Shown: positions 1 through 12,916, counted from the first letter of the stretch. The stretch: DNA of 64,000 bases from Exophiala sp. HKRS030 (GCA_023897205.1 JAHWDD010000001.1:3224001-3288000), one strand, 5' to 3'. A program made the numbers and translations. The notes: generated by a model from the sequence alone, not told the origin.

Positions 1-389
1 TCGTCACTTGTGTCCGAGTCTGATGTGCCGTTGAGGAGGGGTACAGCACCATAGGAACCGGTCCCAAGAGCAGGAGAGGATCTGATCAACAGAGGATTGC
101 GAGACATGACTGCGTGCCAGACGCGAGATAAGATGTCCCTGGATTGATGGTCGTGTAACCCAGATGTCACCGGCTGCGATGTGGATGGTTTGTGGAAATG
201 TTTATGTTTGTGCGAGGGGTTACCCGGATCAAGTTGAGGCTCCGAGTCGGCCAAAGCAACAGCAGCATCTTGTTCTCCAACAGATACAGTAGAGGATAGA
301 TTCAAAGGGAGGAGTTCGAGATCGGAGGTGTGATCAGGGCTGGGATGAGATGGGGGAGTAGTGTGAGCTTGAGCCGGGCCAGCACTCAT
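1..389 (-). CDS. Unknown protein, 5' part only (runs off the window start)
   Basis: On the minus strand an ATG at 387-389 opens a frame that stays open to the window edge, giving about 129 codons. The start reads MSAGPAQAHTTPPSHPSP. The visible part is low in hydrophobic stretches and rich in Ser, Pro, Thr and His, as in a disordered N-terminal tail, with a His/Lys patch (HKHKHFHK) near residue 60. Towards the edge it becomes less biased. I do not recognise the family, because the conserved domain presumably lies beyond base 1. The next gene, NIC96, ends about 1 kb away on the same strand, so the space between holds this gene's promoter. Confidence 0.5.
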   Translation of the reverse strand, partial: MSAGPAQAHTTPPSHPSPDHTSDLELLPLNLSSTVSVGEQDAAVALADSEPQLDPGNPSHKHKHFHKPSTSQPVTSGLHDHQSRDILSRVWHAVMSRNPLLIRSSPALGTGSYGAVPLLNGTSDSDTSD

Positions 390-1375
390 AGCATGACTCC
401 GAGGCGAGAGGGCGGAATCAGGGTGGGTAATGTGTAATAGAACTCATAGGTAAATACCTGGGACATTCAGCGGGGGCTAAGGTCTCAGCAAACAGGCGTT
501 AATGCATCACAATGGTATGGAGATGGGCATGAAAAAGAAAATAACAGGGCGTATGGCTTTGAAGGGGGGCGATTCAAGGGAGGCTGCAAGCGAAGGACAG
601 CGAATGGAGATTGTCACAAGTTCGATAGTGGGTGTCAGTGGGTTCGACTTGGGCTGCAGGTGCGACCGTCGATGATCAGGTGTGAGTCGTGACTGCCTGC
701 GATGCCTGTGGCCGACCCAGTGCTTTCCCCAAAACAAGGCAAGTGCCAAACCCTGATTAGCTGATTAGATTGATAAGATTATCGCCGGCCAAAACCACCA
801 GGCCATAGAATGCCAAAACCACCCACACTAACCACCAACGCGTGACATGACAACTACACCCTAAGCCCTTGGAAGTGGAAAAGACTCTAGGTTGATGCTT
901 GGGTGCAGTTGATCATCGGAAAATGCACTCATTTCAGCCTTTGCCAGGTTGAGGGACCTCAGTGTCATGAGTCGTGGTGGGAAGCAATATCTTTGCCTCT
1001 CAAACAAACAGCCCACGTGGGCTCTTGGGAGGTCTGTCTACCTCAAAACTCTGCTTACACCGCCACCTGTCACGTTCTGATAGCATACTTCGTACAGTTT
1101 ATGAATCACATATCTTCTGTATGTATCAGTCCGTGGATCGTGGTGATGGTCTGCTCAAGTGGAGAAACTAGGGCAGGTCACCGACATCGGCCGCTGCCGT
1201 GCATTAATCCGCGTCAGGTCTGATCACGGCATATGATAGATTTGCGGGTCTGCTTTCACTTCGTTCGTATTTTTCTCTTCTATCAGGTCATCAGATAATG
1301 GCCATCATGCCTTGCCACGTTGACCGTCACACTGTCTCGTAAAGACATATCGATGTATCTCTCGCGGTATGCATT
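390..1375. other. Intergenic, no gene seen
   Basis: This roughly 1-kb stretch lies between the start of the truncated gene and the stop of NIC96, both on the minus strand. It must hold the promoter of the first and the 3' end of the second. Open frames here are short and none shows protein-like composition. Confidence 0.6.
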
Positions 1376-4300
1376 TCAAAATCCACCGACCTCTCCTCCT
1401 GCGCGTGTCAACATATCGTACACACGTCCAGGCAATTTGTACTTGACTAGACCTGCAAACACCATCAAGTCTTTGGCCATGTCGTTTAATTGCTCCTTCA
1501 TGCCATCTGCATCCCCTCCATAGCCTGCTTCCCATCTGCCGTTCCTCAAGATGGTCTCACGCTGCCCTCCAATAGCTCGCACCGCCCACACCACACTGAT
1601 TCCCGCGCAGCGAGCCAGAAGCTGTGGAAGCTGTCCAAAAGCATTCGCCGCAGATCGAATCACTGGGATCGATCCTCCTGCAGATAAGGGTAGGATATCC
1701 AAATCGTTCAGTTCTTCCAAGGCAGTCATGTAGCGAGGAGGATTTGCTTCCAGGTGTGCTCGTGCCGAAAGTAGCTGCAGCAAAGCACCACACACTTTCC
1801 TATTCGAGTCGGAGATTTTGTTGTGGTAAGCCGCATTTTCGTTGTACAGTGATACCATATTCTTAGCTAGCTCCACCGGTGAGGATGTCGACTGTGTAAG
1901 GGAAAGAGATGACTGCGGGCCGCCAGGTAGTGCACTGATGGTAGATTCGCTCTGACCGTCCGCTCGTCGAGGTTTGAGAGGCTGCAATTGCAAGGGCGAA
2001 TCTCCAAGGTCCAATGTCACCGCATCAGCCAGTGTACGATTCAGAACAGAGATAACGTTGTCGTAATCTTCGCAGAGATGATACAGGAGCACCGCATCTG
2101 AAACCTGCCCTCGCTGATCAGCCGTCGCGGCTGACTGACTAGTGATACTGCGCAAGAATTCGACCCTGCTGTCGAGCTTGATCAATTTAGCCCGCACCTC
2201 AATTGCACCTGCTATTCGTGTTCCATCACTTCGAATGTCGCCGAGAAGTTTTGCAAATTCTCGGGTTTCTAAACAAAGTTCTCGTAGGCATTCGTGGCAT
2301 GCATCCGTCTGCACCTGACCAAGACTGACAGGCTTAACGTCAGAGTTTAGGCAGATAAGGCTCAGGTATTCGACCGCTGCTACTGGCATGGCCGTACGAA
2401 AGTCTGCCGTGTAGTGTGCTATCAGAGGCACGAAGTTGAGCAAAGCCTGTTGAGTAGTTGACGTGGTTACTGTGTTTCTTGTTAGCATTCATATGAACCA
2501 AAAACGTGACACACTCACAAAGTTCATTGCCCGCAACCGAGAAATCCGATACACGAAGAAGACCATAATATGCCAGTGAAATGGCAAAATGCACAGCGCT
2601 GACCGGATTGAAACTGTGTAGATAGTCCACGGCTTGTTCAAATAAACCACATAATATCTGCATCAGGAAGAAGGTTCCATATGCACTGGTGCCTTCGACT
2701 TGGTTTTTCTGAAAGTGTTTCTCACCAATCTCCAGGAACGCCTCACGAATCTGCTCTAGTCCGTATAACTCTCCTGAGATCTCTTCCTTTCTATCTGTCT
2801 CTCGTGCGATGTTGAATTGGAGCCACAACCAGTCTTCAACCCCTTGGCCGATGTTGTCCAAACTTCTTGATGCTAGGTCACATCGTCCAACGATCTTATA
2901 ACAGGCCATTTGGTAAGGGTCGACATTCTTGCCTCCATGCTTGGCTCGCTGAATCCAATCGCCATTGATGAATTCTTGGAGCTTCCGAGGTAGTCGTCTA
3001 TCGGGACTTCTTGCATATTCTTTGAGGTACACATTGAACCTGCCGCCAATTGAGTTGAACGCAGGATCCTTCTCGACATATTCGGACGCTTCTTTGACGA
3101 AGCCACATCTGAGGAGGTAGAAAATGAGAGCCCAACAATAATCAAGTTTCGTGCCGTTGCTGGAATCTTCCGTCTGTTGCAATTCAGTGCCATCTGGTGC
3201 TAGGTCTCGACGGGCAACGCGGAGTCGGATATAGGCACGCACGATGTTGATCACGGTGGGTTGGCCACCGAGCGCTGCCTCTCTGGGGTTTTTCTCAATG
3301 AGAGATTTCAACTCGCGCCAGAAAGCTTTCTCTAGGTGTATCCTCGATCCTTCCAAAATCTTCTTGTTCAATTCCAAGCTTCCTGTACTTTCATGTTCGT
3401 CAAGATACGAAGTGGCATAGGCTCGCTCTTTGACTGCTGACGAGCTCTCCTTGGTAATTTCCCGTAGTGCCTGATAGGCATCGATAATCTGACGAGGACT
3501 CTCGCCGAGGTGCTTTTCCTCCACCTCGCCGAACCATTGCAATAGTGGCACTTCTGATTCTTGAAGTCTAGCCTTGTTGAGCTGCTCCACTTTGTTGATA
3601 AATGCCTTCTCCCTCTCGCGAAGACCTCGGAGACTTTGGCTTCTAGGCAAACCGCCTGATGCTGATGACGGGCCTTCACCTCTGAAGAATGATGATGCAC
3701 CACTGCCTGAGCCAGGTGCGCCAATTATCGATTTCTCGATTGCTGAGCGACCAAAGACGCTTCTAGGTCCGTGTGAGCCATCGACTGGACCTTCTTTACC
3801 TCGCCGTGTAGTCCTGCCAAATGCACCGCCTTTTGATTGTCCCAGATTTTCACTAGCCACGTCTTCTGGCACGACCAAACCAAAGTGTTCCATCACCTTG
3901 AGCTTTTGCTCCTCAAGATCGATGCCCAGGCTCTCTTCAATGAAGCTGTCAACCTCCCGGTAGACACGTTCCATACTCTCCTTTAGCATTGCCTCTCGGC
4001 CCTTGGTTCGGAGGTCACGCAGGTAAGTACTTGACTCTTCGACTGCAAGTCTCTGAGCAGCATTTCTCGCAACGGGGGCTACGTCCTCACCACCCAATGC
4101 GTGAAAGTCTTTGTAAGCCTCACCAGGGGCAATTCCTGAGCCAGCCAGTAAATAGTGTGCTCGGCTGTCGTTTGCGGTGCCACGAGGCTTGGTGTCCCTG
4201 CTTCTGATCTCTTGTGCTCGACGTGCCAGGTCCCCAAGATCGAGATTCAATCCCGACAACTTCGGCTCGCTTTTGTCTGTATGCAATCGCGGCTTTTTCT

Positions 4301-4778
4301 TCTGTCTCTCCAACAAGCTACTGAAATAACCTGCATCTCGGGTTGGGTTGGTGCTTGGGCATCTGTTTGTTGAGGTGCCGCTTGCGTCGTGGTTGTGGCA
4401 CCAAAGAGGGAGGCGTTTGGGGCCGGCTGTGAAGGAGCGGCATTTGAAGGCGGGACTGAAGTCGACGTCCCAAACAAACCGGTGGATGTAGGGGCAGCAG
4501 TTGTCGTAGTGTTTCCAAAGCTGAATGAGGGTGCAGATGTCTTTGCGGAACCCCGAGATTGAAGAGCCCACCGGATGTAGGAGCGGTCGTGGCAGCGCCC
4601 AATCCACCAAATGGCGATGGTTGTGTTGCGGGCTGTGCTGGAGGTTGAGACATGGTAGAGGCATCAAAGATGGATTTCCGCTTGGCTTGAGGATCTGAAG
4701 CGCCTGTGTTGAGATTCAAGCCCCAAAAGGATTCGCAGAAGCGGCTTGTCCAGAAGCTCCAGACCCAAAGAGAGACAT
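1376..4778 (-). CDS. NIC96: Nucleoporin NIC96/Nup93, linker nucleoporin with FG-rich N-terminus
   Basis: Nic96/Nup93 is a scaffold subunit of the inner ring of the nuclear pore complex and anchors the central channel nucleoporins. The protein starts MSLFGSGASG at 4778 and has an N-terminal tail of about 150 residues with FG-type motifs (LFG, PFG, LFN, SFSFG, GLFG). A long helical Nic96 domain follows, with DLGDLARRAQEIR at its start. One intron (2470-2518, 49 bp, GTGAGT...ACACAG) separates the last 364 codons. Three frame breaks occur in the N-terminal tail, at the runs CCCC 4721-4724, CCCC 4551-4554 and GGG 4340-4342. Adding one base at each gives a single frame of about 1,118 residues, which is plausible for filamentous fungi. 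The gene is essential in yeast, so I read the breaks as consensus errors. It is divergent from COX16. Confidence 0.9.
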
Positions 4779-5100
4779 TTTGTCCGGCCGTCTTTGCTCT
4801 GCCTATACGTGAGTGCTGTCCTCGGCGATTCTTGTGTAGAAGTGGTTGTCGCGTCCAAACTTCTCCGCGTTGTTGATCAGGACAACTTTTTGGATATTGC
4901 CGAGAATGAGTCTGCGTTTCGCCGTATTACTTGGCACTACTTGGAGGCACAAGTTTTGAGGTGGGCGGAAGACACGTGATATTGGGCCGTTTGAGAATAG
5001 TGTGATTGCTCTCCAAATATCTCACAGCTGCATCGTTCTCATCTTGTTGTACTATAAACAAAAGAACCAGGGGACAGGACCCATATCCCTTGCAGCGGCG
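4779..5100. promoter_or_regulatory. Shared promoter region of NIC96 and COX16
   Basis: The two start codons point away from each other across about 320 bp, so both promoters and 5' leaders must lie here. I see no clear TATA element that would assign the halves. Confidence 0.5.
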
Positions 5101-5520
5101 ATGCCTACGTTCCAGGCGAAACCATTTCGAAGTGCTCGGCAGCAGGCACACACCTTGGGCGATCGTCTTGCGGTGATCTATCGACGTCAAGTTTCAAACC
5201 ACCCGTTCCTCTTCTTCGGACTGCCCTTTATTTCCTTGATGGTCGGCGCCTCCTTTCTCCTCACACCGGCTACCGCTCTGAGGTACGAAAAACACGATCG
5301 CAAAAATAAGCAGACTTCTGATCGAGAAGCGATGGAATTGGGTTTAAAGGGGGGTGCGACTGGTGAGGGCGGCCTCAACTACAACCCTCGTCGCAGAGTG
5401 GTGGCTCCGGGTGCGACATCACAAAGAGATGAATACTACAGGCTCATGGCTAAGGATCTCGACAATTGGGAACAGAAACGTGTGGAGAGATTCAAGGGAG
5501 AACCTGACGGACGACTGTAA
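5101..5520 (+). CDS. COX16: Cytochrome c oxidase assembly protein Cox16
   Basis: Cox16 is a small mitochondrial inner-membrane protein needed for assembly of cytochrome c oxidase. The 139-residue, intronless frame starts MPTFQAKPFRS. It has one membrane segment at about residues 36-60 (HPFLFFGLPFISLMVGASF), followed at once by the family signature ALRYEKHDRK. Near the C-terminus it has the second conserved block, EYYRLMAKDLDNWEQKRVER. Length and motif order fit fungal Cox16. The ATG at 5101 is the first in frame and gives the expected N-terminus. The basic, Ser/Thr-containing start suits mitochondrial import. Confidence 0.93.
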   Translation: MPTFQAKPFRSARQQAHTLGDRLAVIYRRQVSNHPFLFFGLPFISLMVGASFLLTPATALRYEKHDRKNKQTSDREAMELGLKGGATGEGGLNYNPRRRVVAPGATSQRDEYYRLMAKDLDNWEQKRVERFKGEPDGRL

Positions 5521-8500
5521 TGACTCGTAATTGAAGTCGATGACTTGTCGTTGCAACGACCTCACGAGTCAAGGATGAGAACCCAAGAATCTGGTGTGTT
5601 GGCTTGCATTGAAACAAAAGTCCCAAATGCACAGACTGCTACAAGAGAAAGCCACCTTCCTTACTCCCAAGTCCAAGGAGTGTTATTGGGGAGACGTGAA
5701 GCAGTTTCTCCGACCTGGCGAAAAGGCTAATACGAAAACGGCATACGTAGTACTGACGTTTCCCCTCCTCAAACTCTGGACCAATGCTGCATGGACGTTC
5801 GAGAAAACATGGTCGAGATCCGAGCAGACTCGAGGCGGTGAAGTCTCTCGGAAGGTCTGGGCCATGAGTCTAGGGCCAGGAACCAGAGGCAGACAATGCA
5901 GCGGGGAGAAACAGGGAAGTGCACATTCGTTCAAATCCCTTGTGGGCAGTTGTTGAGTTCTTGAGTGGCTTCTCAAGTGTCACCTGAACAGTGGACATGC
6001 GAACTGGTCAGAGGGTAGCAGTTGGTGCAGTTGTAGATTTGGTGGCAGATCCGGAATCCGGACGAACACGAAAAGGCAGCCATTCAGGCGGCAGCTAAGG
6101 CCAAGGTCCAATGCAATGTATTGATGTGAATGGAGGACGGGCAGCAGGATTGGCATGCAAAAGGTGCATAAGACACGGTCAATTGCTGCAGAGTCTGGCC
6201 GGGTCGAAAACTTAGTGGTGGGGCATGGGCGTTAGCGAACAAAGGTGATGACGCATGGATAGGAATGGCCTGAAAGAGAAAGAGAGAAGCTGATGCAAGT
6301 GGATTATCTTGCTTGACAAGTGGTGCAACACAAGGTTCGAATTGTTGTTGTTTGATACCTACTGTATAGGAGAGAATAAGCCTGTGCATACTGCTAGGTA
6401 GATGGGAATTGTGGAGTTTCTAGACTGTTCTTGTGGCAAGGCAGAGGAAGAAGTGAAAAGCTAGCCTTGTCTGTTGGTGGTTTAGGTGGGTGGATAATTT
6501 CCATTGACGCCATTAGCACAAGGTAAGTATACCTCCGTACTCTGTAGTTAGTGGAAGTTGGAGTCGTTTGGCTCATTGATCCGGGCAAAAATTGAAACTA
6601 TCAAGTTAACACCGGCACTTACCGTAACTTCCACAACTCCGACTTTAGGCGAACGGTGCCTGATGATTGGCTCTTTAATCCGTCAAGGCTTCTTGTTGCT
6701 TTCGGAACATCATCTGCATGGCGCAATTCGTCTAGAATATGTCCTCGGAGTACCAACTGCTGGGTAACTCCCTACCTACCACCTAGCCTACTACCTACTC
6801 ATTAAGGACTCCTGGTAAAACTCTGCAATCTAAACTCAAGTACAAGCACGTGTCAATGCGAGAATGTTGAGAACGGGGTCTCCTTGCATGAGCAACGATG
6901 AATCCACAGTGTACCATATGGAGACCTACCAATCTCCTACCCGAGTCTACGCTGGTTCGTCTCACAGACAATTTTGAACCCTGCTGGTTGACTAGTTGTA
7001 GTGCTGCCCTCGTAGGTACCCGGCAGGTGTACAGACCAGTTTGCTCTTCCAGGAGTAGTCCAAGGTTACCAACTACGTAAGGAAAATGACGATGATGAAC
7101 CGACAGATTGGGAAACTCCGTGAGCCTAGATCGGTCGCTTGTCACACAGCAAAGCAGGACGCAGGGCTCGGGGTCAAATAGATAGCAAGTAGCTGCAGGC
7201 CGGCCTGTTAGATTCGTGTGGTGGGGGATGGTGGACTGACACTCCAGGTCTATTTTTCACGTGGGGTTTTTGGGTTGCCTGTGGTCAGTGCGTGGTTTCA
7301 ATACTTCAGGACGTTTTCTGTTCCCGGAATTGGTTAAACTTGATTTTGGCCTGGCAGGTAGGGTTCGCCTGATGCTCGCGAGCTATTCATGCATTGCAGA
7401 ATTGAATAGGGTGTGTGTGATGGTTCGTTGGAGGGTCCTCGTGGTACAAGTAGAGTTTGTCAAGTGCGAATGTTTGGATGCTAAGTGTTTAGTCCTTGGT
7501 GTTTAGTATCCATCTTAAGTGCTAGTAAGGGCATAGGGAAGGGGGCTACACGGTGATAAGTCTTTAGTAGGCCATTAATTGGCAATTAGTTCAGTCATGC
7601 AGTACTTACTCCGTAGTACTTAGTAGTTAGTAGTTAGTAGCAAGTGGCAAGAAAGGAAGGTGTGCTCCGCGAAGAGGGGGTCCTCGTGGTTTCCTCGTGG
7701 TCCATTCGTCCCTTATCTCCGCGCCGCGTTGAGCGCCGTTGACCGTCGCTGGTGGATGGATGATTTGCAATCATCAAATCAACCACTCGTTCATTCAATA
7801 ATCCGGCCAGTATCCCACGCACGCGAGAACATATCCTTGCCGACCTGTTGCCCATACCGGAAATGGAGACCTTGTGCTGCAAAGGCGAGTCTTAGGGGTC
7901 CAGGCCATGATACAATTGTCAAGATGGGCGTCAACGTACCAATACGAGTCAAGCAAGAACTCGTTAATCTGTTCGGCGTTGGAACAAACAACGTGTAAGC
8001 TGCAAGTTCAAGGTAAAGAAGATTGATGAATGATGAATGATGAATGTTGAATGATCCAATATCACTCAGGAGCACTGCCCGAGACAATAATCGTTGTGTT
8101 ATAGTGCACTTGCCGTTTATTGCTTTGCATAGTCCTAAAGTATCACAGTGATTAATTTTGGAAAGAGCGGCCAGGAACCAACTTGACCTCTAGGCTCTTG
8201 CCTTGTTGCCATCTTTGCTTCTCTCTGCTTTTCTCTACTTCTTTCCCTTCTTGCATCAGCTTACTAAATCCAAACGCACAAAAAACATCCAGCTAATACA
8301 GCCTCCGGACTCCCCAGCCGGCGGTCAGCTTCTCACCTCTCACCTCTCGCCTCTTCCAGGGAAACACTCTTTGGATCTCTAACATGGTACGTGCGTTGGT
8401 TAACTGGGTCATTTTTCTCTCATTTTCTTTCCCCGTCAATCTCCTGGTTCTCGGTGCTGTCAGCCTGTTACTCAACCAATCTGTCGGCATCCCTAGCCAG

Positions 8501-9642
8501 ACCAATCATCAGTCGTCATCAGGACCCATTTTAGCCCAGGAGAGCCTCTGTCTGTTCCCTACAGCCTCTAGTAGGTGTCTAGGGAGCACTAATAGGTGTC
8601 ATTTGGGCGACTCTTGGGCCACCTTAGGCGCCACCAGCCGCTACTAAGGACCCTTAGTGGTACCCCCAGTGAACCCCTCAGTGCCCCTCTAAGCTTTGGA
8701 CGACGTCATTTCTCCTTTGAGCTGCGCCAATTCTTTGCCCCTGGACTCCTGGAAACCCCAGTGGCCCCCCCATCCTCCCCTTGTGGCCCTTCGGCCGGGC
8801 CCTGGCTGATGATGATTGATCTCGGTTGGGCGTCCGTCCTTTGGATCTTCTGGCTTTGAACCCTGGCTGAAGGTTCTTTGCAAAAAACTTCCACTTTGAC
8901 CATTTTCCCACTCTTTTCCCACTCCGAACCGAGTCGATCCCCATTTATTTAACCTCCAGCGCCTTTTCCTCATCAGAGTCACCACCAACGACGTCCACGG
9001 CCGTTCCCACTCTTCCATACGGCCACACAGCCTCTTCCCACTTGGTTTCTAGCTTCTGGCTTCTGGCTTCTGAGTTTCGGGGTCCTGCGTCCTGCGCCTT
9101 GCCTCTTGACTCTTGACTTCTGTCTAGCCCACCTAGCTCACCAAACACCCTCGACCCTCGACCCTCGACCCTTATTCCCGTACCTACGGAGCATTCCTTG
9201 GACACTGGATTCTGCTTTAGTGATCAAGAACTTCCTTGACTTTCTCTGTCTACTCAGCCTGCACCTTTTCTATTCATACCTTGGAATAATGAATATCTCT
9301 CTTTATTAACAGCCCCCAAACTAGACACAATGACTCAACCTACAAGTACCTCTTTAACCACGGCCCTCGCCATGTCGTGTGCGCCTTGCCTCCGATGACG
9401 TATCCTCCTCCCGTCTGGAACTATCGATTCGACGTTTCCACCTGACTTGCACCTGACTCTGTCCTGCCAACCATATACCATATACCGCACACATTATACT
9501 CGAACAGCGACATCCTCATATCCAGTCACCAGACATCATCTATTCAGCCTCTCTCGCCTGTGGACCGAGTCCTGACTCCTTCCTCCCCTTCCTCACCTCC
9601 TCGATCTAGGCCTGGCCATTCTTGGCCGGCCATATCGGCGTC
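5521..9642. other. Long gene-poor stretch upstream of the phosphatase gene
   Basis: About 4.1 kb without a supported gene. It contains only short frames, many lacking an ATG start. The last kilobase is strongly pyrimidine-rich on the plus strand, like a long 5' leader of the following gene. Near 7607-7640 there is a TACTCCGTA motif followed by a short TAGT-rich tandem stretch. At 8384 an ATG is followed directly by a GTACGT donor-like sequence, which could be a spliced leader, but nothing confirms it. Confidence 0.5.
7607..7615. repeat. TACTCCGTA motif copy
   Basis: One of three exact copies seen in intergenic DNA of this window (the others are at 12908-12916 and 51184-51192). Each lies in a gene-poor stretch. 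Confidence 0.5.
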
Positions 9643-12260
9643 ATGTCAGCGACTGCCACCACTTCATTCAAGTCTCCCTCCCATAACCATTCACACTCGC
9701 ACTCCAAGTCTCATTCTCATTCTCACTCACATTCACACTCTCGATCTTCTCGTCCTTCTACAACTCCAAGGGCTCCATCATCCGCAGTCTCTGTTGGCCA
9801 ACCCATGCCACCGTTATTAACGCCTAATCCCAACATTCGAACTCCTCAAACCTCGATTGATCCCAAGAGTCCCAGTCCGAGTTACTTTGGCTTTGTCGTA
9901 GGCACTGACGACTCCATCCCTCCCGATTCGAATCCGGGAGTCTATGCTCGTCAGAACTGGAATTTCCCGGCCACGTCGCAGACTGCTCTACCTACCCCTC
10001 GACATGTTCCGGTCGAATCGAACCCCGATTTTGAAGCTTTCCGGAGACAGTCAGAAACTAATCATCGCTTTGCTTTGAACTCGTCAACTACCTCATTGGG
10101 GAGACCCTCACAATCTAGAACCACTTCTTCCACCAGTTCCAAACTCGACACCCCAACATCCCCACTAAGTAAAAGACCTCATCTAGAAAGAAATCCACAA
10201 ACAAGAGATGGTTTCCAATCGCAAGAGAACAAAATCGAAGGACCATCATTCTTCGATATTCCTAGACAAACGTCGCCACAATCCTTCAATCATCCCCATA
10301 GCGTTGCAGATCACCAGCACGCGAGATTGTCCCTACCTATGAGTGGTGTGCGGACTTCTCCCGCTTTCAATCTGCAAAGACAGACACAACGGTCTGACAC
10401 ATTGCCTCCGGCTGCCGAGAAAGATGCCTCACCTATTGTCTCACCTGTTGAAGTTGGAGCTCTTCTCGAAACCAACCCGGCCAGTGTATTAGTCTTGGAT
10501 CTACGGGTGTATCAACAGTACGCCACCTCGAGAATCAGAGGAGCTCTCAACTTGTGTATACCAACCACCCTCTTGAAACGTCCTGCTTACAACGTCCAGC
10601 GTCTTGCGGATACATTCACTGCGGACCATGACAAGGAGTCATTTGCTCGCTGGGAGACTTGTAACCACATTGTTGTGTACGACTCCAATTCGTCAATCGC
10701 AAAAGAAGCTGTCACACCCCTCAATGTCCTCAAAAAGTTCACAACCGAAGGTTGGAAGGGGAATGGCTGGGTCATTAAGGGTGGCTTCCTAGCCTTTGCC
10801 AAACTGGTCCCAGGTCTGGTCGATACAGGATCTGTCCAAGCGGGTAAAGGAGGCTCCGCACAACCTTTGTCTATTTCAGGCGCCGGTAAAGAAACTCTGG
10901 CTGTGGCCGGTGGTTGCGCCATGCCCACCGAAAAGTCAGCTGCTAATCCTTTCTTTGGAAACATCCGTCAAAACATGGATTTGTTGGATGGCGTCGGACA
11001 GATGCCTATCAAAAAGCCCACAAATATGACCTCAGCCACTGAACGTCACCTCCCTCGATGGCTACAGCAAGCTTCAGCCAAGAGCGATGAGGGTAAGGCG
11101 GTCTCTGAACGATTCTTGAAAATTGAGAAGTATGAGCAGAAGAGAATGCAAGACGCCCTGAGTGCGAGTGTGTCCTATGGCACACCTCACGTGGATCGCT
11201 CAAGCCGTATTCAAGTTGCCGGGATCGAAAAAGGATCGAAAAATCGATACAACAACATCTTCCCTTACGATCACTCCAGAGTCAAGCTACAGAATGTGCC
11301 CCAGGGAAGCTGCGATTACATCAACGCCAGTCATGTCAAGGCTCAGTATTCCAATCGACGATATATTGCCACTCAAGCCCCAATCCCTGCTACCTTCAAC
11401 GACTTTTGGAGGGTGGTTTGGGAACAAGATGTTCGAGTGATTGTCATGTTGACTGCGGAATCCGAAGGTGGTCAAGTCAAAAGTCACAGGTATTGGTCTC
11501 CAGGTGAATACGGACCATTAAAGTTGAAGCAACTCTCGGAAAAACAGACCAGTCTGCAACAGAAGAAACCATCGGCGTCTACAGAACAAGCAGCTACTCG
11601 ACCTTCACTTGGTGCACGCAGATCTACAACAGCAAATGTAGGTAGAGAAGTCGACAAGTCAGTGACTACCAAGTCAACGAGTGCAACGATCCGACATCTA
11701 GCGTTGAGCCATTCGGGTTACCCATTCCAACCAATGCGTGAGATTACTCAGATCCAATACTCGGATTGGCCAGACCTAGGAACTCCGGCGAGCCCAGCGG
11801 AACTTCTAGCGTTGGTAGAACAAGTCAACAAGTACGTTCGGAGTTCATCAACTGGATCAAGCACTGATCGGGGAGACTTTGCACGTGAAGGGCAACGACC
11901 AATTCTAGTGCATTGCAGTGCTGGATGTGGACGTACGGGACATTCTGCACGATTGATTCGGTGATTGATATGCTGAAACGACAAAAACTGTCCGAATCGG
12001 GCAAGAAAGCAGACCGAATGGATGTGGATGGTGGGGAAGATTGGATATCGCGAGACGACCTGGATCTGGTGGCCAAGACGGTGGATGACTTCCGACATCA
12101 AAGATTGAGCATGGTACAAAATCTGCGGCAGTTTGTTCTATGTTATGAGAGTATTCTTCAGTGGCTTGCGACGCAGGACTCGGAAAATGTATCGCAGAAA
12201 CGGCCGAGTATGGCGGACAGTAGACGGAGCTATCAGGGCAGTTTCGAGATGAGGAACTGA
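9643..12260 (+). CDS. Rhodanese-like domain plus protein tyrosine phosphatase (Pyp/Ptp2-3 type)
   Basis: The protein belongs to the fungal tyrosine phosphatases that act on MAP kinases (fission yeast Pyp1/Pyp2, budding yeast Ptp2/Ptp3). The first ATG of the frame is at 9643. The N-terminus has a Ser-His repeat (HSHSHSK..., residues 12-35) and a long disordered region. A rhodanese-like domain follows (about residues 267-395, VLVLDLRVYQQYATSRIRGA). It has no cysteine at the catalytic-loop position (VVYDSNSS), so it is probably a docking domain. The PTP domain shows NNIFPYDHSRVKL, DYINASHV, the WPD loop (W709) and the active-site loop HCSAGCGRTG with Cys758. One frame break lies inside that loop's codons at GGG 11937-11939. 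With one added G the frame runs to 12260 and gives about 872 residues. Confidence 0.9.
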
Positions 12261-12907
12261 TCAGAGGAATAGAAGCGATGGATGGATGTACATCAGATTC
12301 AACAAGTCTGTGGACAATGCTGGGTTTACAGATATTTATTATGAACATGATGATCAATGAGGTTCGGCATTTTGGGGGAGCATCTTTACGTGGGTGATTA
12401 TGACCTCAACCCACAGGGTATGCATAGCGATATATGGGCGTGTTAATCATATGCCCTTGTTTTGAGCATAGAAGAGACTGGTATGACCATAGGATTCAAT
12501 CAATCAAGATTGATCAGTCAGCTAGACATGATCACATATGCTTTATCCACACTTGAAACTATGAGGCTGACCAGCAAGCCCATGGCGGAAACAATGAGAA
12601 ATTCAGCCTCCGTACTCGGTACATTTCCTATTCTCGATCCGCGACAACATCGGCATCCCAGGCCTACCACCACCAAGCTCAGCCACCACACACCACCACC
12701 ACCACCATGGTCCATTGGTTTTGACTCTTTGAGCCCTTCACACCGGAAAACGGCTCCCGAGATCTCGTAAAAGGACAGCCCCTAAGAAAAGCTTGTCGGG
12801 CGCATTTTAGATGCTTATTTCATCTGTCTAGAAAGTAAGTTACTTTCTTTGACATCCTTCAACACGAGATTTTTCTAGCGGCCACAGAGGGGGGGGCTTA
12901 CGGCATA

Positions 12908-12916
12908 TACGGAGTA
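12908..12916. repeat. TACGGAGTA motif copy (complement of TACTCCGTA)
   Basis: Exact reverse-complement copy of the 9-mer at 7607-7615, in the gene-poor stretch after the phosphatase gene. Confidence 0.5.

Noticed and set aside
4310..4345. A GT...AG pair of 10 bases in NIC96 as a tiny intron explaining the third frame jump
   Set aside because: Ten bases is far below any workable spliceosomal intron. A lost base in the neighbouring GGG run explains the jump.
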